This document shows positions 54,114 through 64,000 of a stretch of 64,000 bases of DNA, piece by piece. The stretch comes from Peptostreptococcus equinus (GTDB lineage: Bacteria > Bacillota > Clostridia > Peptostreptococcales > Peptostreptococcaceae), in contig NZ_CP114052.1 in assembly GCF_027125355.1 (NCBI RefSeq), forward strand, positions 1-64,000, in the 5' to 3' direction. A program made the position numbers and the translations under genes. Every line of letters begins with the position of its first letter. Position 1 is the stretch's first letter. Under the pieces are notes generated by a model. The model was not told where the DNA came from and did no database searches. It was given only the letters and a program-made list of their open reading frames with translations.

Positions 54114-54142
54114 TTGACTTTTAGATTTATTCTTGATATAAT
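54114..54142 (+). promoter_or_regulatory. rRNA operon promoter P2
   Basis: TTGACT (54114-54119), 17-base spacer, TATAAT (54137-54142), close to consensus. Transcription would start about 185 bases before mature 16S. Confidence 0.85.
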
Positions 54143-54165
54143 ATAAAAGTCGTCACGAACGACTG

Positions 54166-54198
54166 AAAATGAACTTTGAAAATTGAACAGCAGGTTAA
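54166..54198 (+). other. 16S processing stalk, 5' arm
   Basis: AAAATGAACTTTGAAAATTG.. (54166-54198) is the near-perfect reverse complement of 55856-55887, downstream of 16S. It forms the long RNase III stem that brackets pre-16S rRNA. Confidence 0.85.
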
Positions 54199-54332
54199 TT
54201 CAATAAGCTTTAAATAGCAAATTGATTAATCGTTTAAACTTGATAAGACAATAGTTTTTCAAGATTTAAACCACAAACAAACCAAGCCAGATATTTTAGA
54301 GATAACAATAGTCTGAGCACAGAACAAATTTT

Positions 54333-55855
<1,523 letters not shown>

Positions 55856-55887
55856 TTACCTGCTGTTCAATTTTGAAGGTTCATTTT
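55856..55887 (+). other. 16S processing stalk, 3' arm
   Basis: TTACCTGCTGTTCAATTTTG.. pairs with 54166-54198 across the whole 16S gene. Confidence 0.85.
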
Positions 55888-55915
55888 GAATCTTTAAAAT
55901 TTAAAAAAATGTTAT

Positions 55916-55991
55916 GGGGGTGTAGCTCAGTTGGGAGAGCACTTGCCTTGCAAGCAAGGGGTCAGGAGTTCGACTCTCCTCATCTCCACCA
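55916..55991 (+). tRNA. tRNA-Ala(TGC) in the 16S-23S spacer
   Basis: GGGGGTG / CATCTCC acceptor with G-T pairs, loop CTTGCAA with anticodon TGC, CCA encoded. No tRNA-Ile is present in this spacer. Confidence 0.96.
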
Positions 55992-55994
55992 TTT

Positions 55995-56017
55995 GTACCT
56001 TGAAAACTGAATATATT
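55995..56017 (+). other. 23S processing stalk, 5' arm
   Basis: GTACCTTGAAAACTGAATAT.. pairs over 23 bases with 59055-59077 (one mismatch), the stalk around pre-23S rRNA. Confidence 0.85.
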
Positions 56018-56136
56018 GTGATATACAATGACATCTAATAAAATGATAGTAATCTATCCAAGAGAAAACTTGTAAAAACACCAATTATTCTTAACAAGAC
56101 GTAAGTCTTAAATTTAGAAAAATCTCAATAATAACT

Positions 56137-59033
<2,897 letters not shown>

Positions 59034-59054
59034 AAAAAAGATGACATAATACAT

Positions 59055-59077
59055 AATATATTCAGTTTTGAAGGTAC
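59055..59077 (+). other. 23S processing stalk, 3' arm
   Basis: AATATATTCAGTTTTGAAGG.. pairs with 55995-56017 around 23S. Confidence 0.85.
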
Positions 59078-59093
59078 AAACTTTCAATTAAAT

Positions 59094-59211
59094 ATGTGGT
59101 TATTACAGCAAAGAGGATACACCTGTTCCCATACCGAACACAGAAGTTAAGCTCTTTAGCGCTGAAGGTACTTGGTGGGAAGCTGCCTGGGAGAATAGGA
59201 CGTAGCCACGT
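59094..59211 (+). rRNA. rrf: 5S ribosomal RNA
   Basis: About 117 bases. It has the conserved CACCTGTTCCCATACCGAAC and GGTGGGAAGCTGCCTGGGAG. The 5' TGTGGTTA pairs with 3' TAGCCACG. Ends are approximate. Confidence 0.95.
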
Positions 59212-59212
59212 T

Positions 59213-59244
59213 AAAAAGACTCTAGATTTTATCTAGAGTCTTTT
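59213..59244 (+). terminator. Terminator of the rRNA operon
   Basis: AAAAAGACTCTAGAT pairs with ATCTAGAGTCTTTT around a three-base loop, followed by ATATTT. Confidence 0.88.
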
Positions 59245-59264
59245 ATATTTAATATTTTATTGTA

Positions 59265-59301
59265 TATAGCTTAAGAACGCTATAAAGGTGCTTAAGCTAT
59301 A
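59265..59301. repeat. Inverted repeat between rRNA operon and CAMP factor gene
   Basis: TATAGCTTAAG (59265-59275) / CTTAAGCTATA (59291-59301), an 11-bp perfect stem with a 15-base loop. It lies 21 bases past the stop of the minus-strand CAMP factor gene and may be its terminator, although no long T tract follows. Confidence 0.6.
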
Positions 59302-59322
59302 TTATAAAATTTATTTTTAATA

Positions 59323-60093
59323 CTATTTAGCATTAAGTGCAATATTTAAAGCTTTCTGTAAATTATCAACTGCATTATCTACATCTTTTACCTTTGTTTT
59401 AGGGTTTAATTGAATACCAACAGATTTAGTTATTTCTTTATTTAAATTATTATAAGTAGTATATGATTTCTTTCCTAATATTTGCTTATCTCTTACAAAT
59501 CTAGTGTTCCATATAGCTTTTCTTAATTTGGCTTTGGCATATATTGTAGCCTTATCTTCAGGTCCTATTTCAGGATAAGATAATAATTTATTCATTAATG
59601 CATCTAACTTATCTATTTCTTTTTGTATATTATCTACACTTTCAAAAGGATTTGCAATTTTAACTGTTGCTCTAGCAATTTCAAATCCTATTTCGCTATG
59701 TGCTTTTTCTACTTTAGTAGAAAGTTCATCTGATGCAAATTTAATTGCTTCTATAGATTTCAATAATAATTCAACTCTAGGTCCTATGCTATTTAAATCA
59801 TATATAGTTTCAGGATTGGCTCTGTCTCCATTTGAAGAGTAGTTCTGTATATCTGTTTCTAACTCATCAGAAGACTTTTCAAGCTTATTTAACATAGATT
59901 CATACTTTGTACCCTCTACTGTAGGTTTAAGTTCATCAAGTTCATTTTGACTTTTTTCAACAATATTTTCTTGAGTCGAGATAGAATTTTCCTTTAACTC
60001 CTCGGCATACACACTTTGGCTAATTAATGGTGCAGAAGTTTGCAAAATCATAGTGAGAGCCAGTACTTTAACTAATTTTTTTTTAAGTTTCAT
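59323..60093 (-). CDS. cfb: CAMP factor (co-haemolysin) family secreted protein
   Basis: A 256-residue exported protein. The signal peptide is MKLKKKLVKVLALTMILQ.. with a cleavage site near VYA-EE (residue 30). The mature part matches the CAMP factor family as I know it from group B streptococcus: ETIYDLNSIGPRVELL (about 95-110), ANPFESVDNI (147-156), LLSYPEIGPEDKATIY (170-185) and IWNTRFVRDK (194-203). Near the end is GIQLNPKTKVKDVDNAV. The length equals that of the streptococcal protein (about 255). CAMP factors bind host membranes and form pores, enhancing sphingomyelinase lysis. ATG 60093 follows GGAGG. An in-frame ATG at 60135 has no ribosome site. Confidence 0.93.
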   Translation of the reverse strand: MKLKKKLVKVLALTMILQTSAPLISQSVYAEELKENSISTQENIVEKSQNELDELKPTVEGTKYESMLNKLEKSSDELETDIQNYSSNGDRANPETIYDLNSIGPRVELLLKSIEAIKFASDELSTKVEKAHSEIGFEIARATVKIANPFESVDNIQKEIDKLDALMNKLLSYPEIGPEDKATIYAKAKLRKAIWNTRFVRDKQILGKKSYTTYNNLNKEITKSVGIQLNPKTKVKDVDNAVDNLQKALNIALNAK

Positions 60094-60610
60094 ATATAAC
60101 CTCCAAGTAATATAATTATTTTTAGTTAAAAACAATAGTTATATTTCTAACTAATTTACTTTTATTATATATAATATTAATAAGTGATGTCAATGCAAAT
60201 TAATTGATTTAGAAAACAATATATTAAAAAAAAGTTTAAGTAAATGTATATATATTGAAGAGAAATTATAACAAATAGTAAAAATTAATAAGTAAAATAT
60301 AATATATAGAAATAAACTAGTACATATAATTAGATAACCGATAGAAAATAATATGCATCATCAAATAAATTTTTACTTTCAAAAAATTGAAATTTTTTAG
60401 TCCTTAAGTTTCATAAAATATTGTCCAATAAATATTTTATTTTCAGAAAACTTTATAAAAATTTAGAATGCTCAAAAAATAATGTTATTAACTTAAATAA
60501 AAAAGCATAATTCATTAATTTATTAGAAATTTGAAAAAACGTATTTAAAATAAAGTGAGATTGATATATAATAGATATATTGAATTAAAAAATAAAGTGG
60601 AGGTTAAAAT
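60094..60610. other. AT-rich divergent intergenic region
   Basis: 517 bases between the divergent CAMP factor and pyruvate carboxylase genes. No gene, RNA motif or strong hairpin seen. A TATAAT at 60567-60572 may be the -10 for the carboxylase gene, without a good -35. Confidence 0.5.
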
Positions 60611-63600
60611 ATGCTTAAAAAGTTTAATAAGGTCTTAGTAGCCAATAGAGGCGAAATTGCCATAAGAATTTTTAGAGCCTGTGCTGAATTACAAATTAGA
60701 AGTGTAGGTATCTATAGCGAAGAAGATAAATATGGTCTATTTAGAACAAAAGCAGATGAATCTTACCTTATTGGTGAGGGAAAAGGTCCAGTTGACGCTT
60801 ATCTAGATATAGATGGAATAATTTCATTAGCGAAAAGAAAAAAAGTTGATGCAATACATCCAGGATATGGTTTCTTATCTGAAAATGCTGAATTCGCTCG
60901 TAGATGTGAAGAAAATGGAATCACATTTATAGGTCCAGATTCTAGTATAATGAAAAGACTTGGTGATAAGATAAATTCTAAGTTAGTGGCCCACGAAGCT
61001 AATGTGCCTACAATACCAGGTGTTGAAAAAGCCTTAAAATCACTTAAAGAAGCAAAAAAAATAGCCTCTGAAATAGGTTATCCAATTATGTTAAAGGCTT
61101 CTAATGGCGGTGGTGGAAGAGGTATGAGAATAGTACGCCGTGAAGAGGATTTAGAAATAGAGTTTGAAAATGCAAGAAGTGAATCTAGAAAAGCATTTGG
61201 TGAAGATTTAGTATTTATTGAAAAATATATTGAAGATCCAAAGCATATAGAGGTTCAGATTCTTGGAGATAAATATGGAAATATAGTACATTTATATGAA
61301 AGAGATTGCTCTGTGCAGAGAAGACATCAGAAAATCATTGAATTTGCACCAGCTTTTTCATTAGACGAGAAAATTAGAGAAAAAATATGTGAAGATGCTG
61401 TTAAGATAGCAAAACATGTAAGATACTCAAATGCAGGTACTTTAGAATTCCTTGTAGATAAACATGGAAATCACTATTTTATTGAAATGAACACTAGAGT
61501 TCAGGTTGAACATACTGTAACAGAGCTTGTAACTGGTATAGATATTGTTCAGAGTCAGATTAGGATTGCACAAGGTTACAAATTAAGCGATCCTGAGATA
61601 GATATTAAATCACAGGATGATGTAGAAGTAAGGGGATATTCAATTCAGTGTAGAATTACAACTGAAGATCCAAAGAAAAATTTCATGCCTGATACAGGAA
61701 AGATACAAGTTTATAGATCAGGTTCAGGTGCCGGTATACGTCTAGATGGTGGTAATGGATTTACAGGGGCTACAATCAGTCCATACTATGATTCTCTACT
61801 TGTGAAGACTATATCTCATGATAGAACTTTCCAAGGAGCCATCAATAAGATGGTAAGATCTATAAAGGAAATGAGAGTTAGAGGAGTTAAGACAAATGTA
61901 GGCTTCTTAGTAAACGTGTTACTGGATCCAAAGTTTATAAATGGGGAATGTTCAACAAACTTTATAGATGAAAATCCTCAACTATTTGATATTAAAGAAA
62001 GCAAAGATAGAGGTACTAAGTTACTTAAGTTTATAGGTAATGTAGTAGTTAATGATAATAAATGCGGTGAAAGAAGAGAATTTGATTCTCTATATGAACC
62101 AAGAATCAGACAAGTCAAAAATATTGAAGGTAGTAGAGAGAAACTTCTAAGGTTAGGAAAAGAAGAATATATTAAAGAAATTAAAAATGAAAAGAAATTA
62201 CTTTTCACTGACACTACTATGAGAGATGCTCATCAATCTTTAATAGCTACTAGACTTAGAACACATGATTTAATGGCTGTTGCTGAAGCTACAGAACATT
62301 ATCAAAAAGATTTATTCTCTCTTGAAATGTGGGGTGGGGCAACATTTGATGTTGCTTATAGATTCTTAAAAGAATCACCATGGAACAGACTTCACAAATT
62401 AAGAGAGGCTATACCGAGTATAAATTTCCAGATGTTACTTAGAGCATCTAATGGTGTGGGATACAAGAACTATCCAGATAACGTAATACGTGAATTTATA
62501 AAAGAAAGTGCTAATTCAGGTATAGATGTATTTAGAATATTTGACTCACTAAACTGGGTTGAAAATATGAAACAATCTATTTATGTTGCCAACGAAACTG
62601 GAAAAATAGTTGAATCAGCTATGTGTTATACAGGAGATGTGCTAGATCCAGATAAGACTAAATATACATTGGATTATTATGTAAATATGGCAAGAGAATT
62701 AGAAGCAGCAGGTTCAGATATTATAGGTATCAAGGATATGGCAGGTTTACTTAAGCCATATGCAGCCTATGAATTAATCACTGCCTTAAAGCAAAATGTA
62801 AGTGTACCAATTCACCTACATACTCATGATACAAGTGGTAATGGTGTATCAACGTTATTAATGGCCTCTCAAGCAGGAGTAGATATAGTGGATGCAGCTT
62901 TAGAATCAATGGCAGGAATTACGTCTCAACCATCTCTAAACTCAACAATAGAAGCTCTTAAATTTACTGATAGGGATCCACAGATAGATATGTTTGGATA
63001 TAATGAACTTGGTAAATATTATAGAGATTTAAGAAAAGTTTATTATAAATTTGAAAGTGATCTTACAAATTCAAATGCTGAAATATATGATTTTGAGATA
63101 CCAGGCGGACAGTATACTAATTTAAAACCTCAGGCAGATTCATTAGGTTTAGTAAATAGATTTGAAGAAGTAAAGGAAAACTATAAAGTTGCAAATAGAG
63201 TAGTAGGAGATATAATCAAGGTTACTCCATCATCAAAGGTTGTTGGTGACTTAGCTATATTTATGACAAAGAATGGTTTAACTGAAGAAAATATTATTGA
63301 AGAAGGTAAGAATTTATCTTTCCCAGATTCACTAGTAGATTTTTGTAAGGGAATGATTGGCCAACCAGAGGGTGGAGTACCAAAGGCCCTACAGGAAGTA
63401 GTACTAAAGGGAGAACCAGCAATTACAGCTAGACCAGGTTCATTGCTAGCAGATGAAGATTTTGATGCTATTGAAAAACACATAAAAGAAGATTTACAAG
63501 TAAAAGAACCAACTAAGAGACAGATATTAAGTTATGCACTTTATCCAAAGGTATTTGATGATTATATTAACCATGTTAGAGATTTTAATGATGTAAGTGA

Positions 63601-64000
63601 ACTAGAATCAGATGTATTTTTCTATGGTTTAAATATAGGTCAAGAATGTGAAGTTGAAATAGAAGAAGGTAAAAATCTTACTATAAAATTAGTAGATATC
63701 GGAGAACCTAAAGAAGATGCTACAAGAAATCTTACATTTGAATTAAATGGTATGTTAAGAGAAGTAGAAGTCAAAGACATGAACTATTCTGGTAAGGTTG
63801 TAAATGTAGAAAAAGCAGATATGAATGATCCACATCAAGTAGGTGCAAGTATTCCAGGTAAAGTTGTCAAGATACTAGTGAAAAAAGGCGATAAGGTAGT
63901 GGAAAATCAGCCTTTAATAGTAATTGAAGCTATGAAAATGGAAACAAATATAGTTGCAAAAACATCAGGTACAATTTCTGAAATAAAGGTAAATGTAGAT
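60611..64000 (+). CDS. pyc: Pyruvate carboxylase, partial (3' end beyond window)
   Basis: 1130 codons are open from ATG 60611 to the window end. Order: biotin carboxylase domain (MLKKFNKVLVANRGEIAIRI; ATP-grasp loop KASNGGGGRGMRIV; MNTRVQVEHTVTE), carboxyltransferase domain (LFTDTTMRDAHQSLIATR, metal ligands in HLHTHDTSGNG), allosteric/tetramerisation region, and biotinyl domain with EAMKMET (biotinylated K1109). The usual length is about 1145, so only about 15 residues are missing. The enzyme carboxylates pyruvate to oxaloacetate. GTGGAGG precedes the ATG. Confidence 0.97.
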   Translation, partial: MLKKFNKVLVANRGEIAIRIFRACAELQIRSVGIYSEEDKYGLFRTKADESYLIGEGKGPVDAYLDIDGIISLAKRKKVDAIHPGYGFLSENAEFARRCEENGITFIGPDSSIMKRLGDKINSKLVAHEANVPTIPGVEKALKSLKEAKKIASEIGYPIMLKASNGGGGRGMRIVRREEDLEIEFENARSESRKAFGEDLVFIEKYIEDPKHIEVQILGDKYGNIVHLYERDCSVQRRHQKIIEFAPAFSLDEKIREKICEDAVKIAKHVRYSNAGTLEFLVDKHGNHYFIEMNTRVQVEHTVTELVTGIDIVQSQIRIAQGYKLSDPEIDIKSQDDVEVRGYSIQCRITTEDPKKNFMPDTGKIQVYRSGSGAGIRLDGGNGFTGATISPYYDSLLVKTISHDRTFQGAINKMVRSIKEMRVRGVKTNVGFLVNVLLDPKFINGECSTNFIDENPQLFDIKESKDRGTKLLKFIGNVVVNDNKCGERREFDSLYEPRIRQVKNIEGSREKLLRLGKEEYIKEIKNEKKLLFTDTTMRDAHQSLIATRLRTHDLMAVAEATEHYQKDLFSLEMWGGATFDVAYRFLKESPWNRLHKLREAIPSINFQMLLRASNGVGYKNYPDNVIREFIKESANSGIDVFRIFDSLNWVENMKQSIYVANETGKIVESAMCYTGDVLDPDKTKYTLDYYVNMARELEAAGSDIIGIKDMAGLLKPYAAYELITALKQNVSVPIHLHTHDTSGNGVSTLLMASQAGVDIVDAALESMAGITSQPSLNSTIEALKFTDRDPQIDMFGYNELGKYYRDLRKVYYKFESDLTNSNAEIYDFEIPGGQYTNLKPQADSLGLVNRFEEVKENYKVANRVVGDIIKVTPSSKVVGDLAIFMTKNGLTEENIIEEGKNLSFPDSLVDFCKGMIGQPEGGVPKALQEVVLKGEPAITARPGSLLADEDFDAIEKHIKEDLQVKEPTKRQILSYALYPKVFDDYINHVRDFNDVSELESDVFFYGLNIGQECEVEIEEGKNLTIKLVDIGEPKEDATRNLTFELNGMLREVEVKDMNYSGKVVNVEKADMNDPHQVGASIPGKVVKILVKKGDKVVENQPLIVIEAMKMETNIVAKTSGTISEIKVNVD

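Noticed and set aside
54008..54142. Promoters at 54008 and 54114 as belonging to the HMA gene region
   Set aside because: They lie downstream of that gene and point into the rRNA leader, so they are rRNA promoters.

Overview
The window is a replication-origin region from a low-GC Firmicute, most likely a member of the Peptostreptococcaceae (relatives of Clostridioides and Peptostreptococcus). The sequence is AT-rich with Clostridia-type codon use. The order rpmH - dnaA - dnaN - S4 protein - recF - gyrB - gyrA - rsbV/rsbW/sigB-like - serS - tadA - SRP RNA - dnaX - ybaB - recR - rRNA - pyruvate carboxylase matches the origin region I know from C. difficile. A surface protein with cell-wall-binding type 2 repeats fits the same family. 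The genus is inference.

Layout. 1-10.6 kb: divergent rpmH, a two-part oriC with DnaA boxes on both sides of dnaA, the replication and gyrase genes, and an anti-anti-sigma/anti-sigma/sigma module. 10.6-18.5 kb: MscS channel, T-box-controlled serS, a D-2-hydroxyacid dehydrogenase, a thiazole branch thiamine operon (thiS-thiF-thiG-thiH-tenI/thiE), tadA and tRNA-Ser(GGA). 18.5-20.9 kb: a decayed accessory patch with a shrunken IS256-type transposase, a GNAT acetyltransferase, a tyrosine-recombinase remnant and two broken small genes. 20.9-28.6 kb: a LevR-type sigma-54 activator, a textbook -24/-12 promoter, a galactitol-type PTS (EIIA, EIIB, EIIC) and two zinc polyol dehydrogenases. 28.7-34.8 kb: NhaC antiporter, large-type SRP RNA, dnaX-ybaB-recR and a diacylglycerol glycosyltransferase. 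35.1-38.2 kb: 34 tRNA genes in one array carrying an internal tandem duplication. 38.3-43.9 kb: phosphoesterase, CWB2-C39 surface protein, CoA-transferase and a probable queuine salvage pair (QueT transporter, QueL-like radical SAM enzyme). 44-49.9 kb: ribose operon rbsR-K-D-A-C-B. 50-54 kb: PepT, tRNA-Arg genes, an array of three tiny paralogous peptide genes, YciI-like protein and a metal-binding HMA protein. 54-59.2 kb: rRNA operon 16S - tRNA-Ala - 23S - 5S with RNase III stalks. 59.3-60.1 kb: a CAMP-factor toxin gene. 60.6 kb to the end: pyruvate carboxylase, cut by the window edge.

Links between parts: TadA makes the inosine needed by the tRNA-Arg(ACG) at the end of the tRNA array. The queuine salvage genes would serve the GUN-anticodon tRNAs (Tyr, His, Asn, Asp) of the same array. 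The sigma-54 activator, its promoter and the PTS/dehydrogenase genes form one sugar-alcohol unit.

The most unusual item is the cluster at 52.4-52.9 kb: three consecutive 29-45 residue proteins, each with its own strong Shine-Dalgarno, sharing a C-terminal motif of the form E-x-E-E-R-x-K-x-N-L-L-x-R-x-x-M-x-F-D while their codons have drifted synonymously. I recognise no family for them. Upstream they have a sigma-A promoter, repeated sequence blocks and a long inverted repeat.
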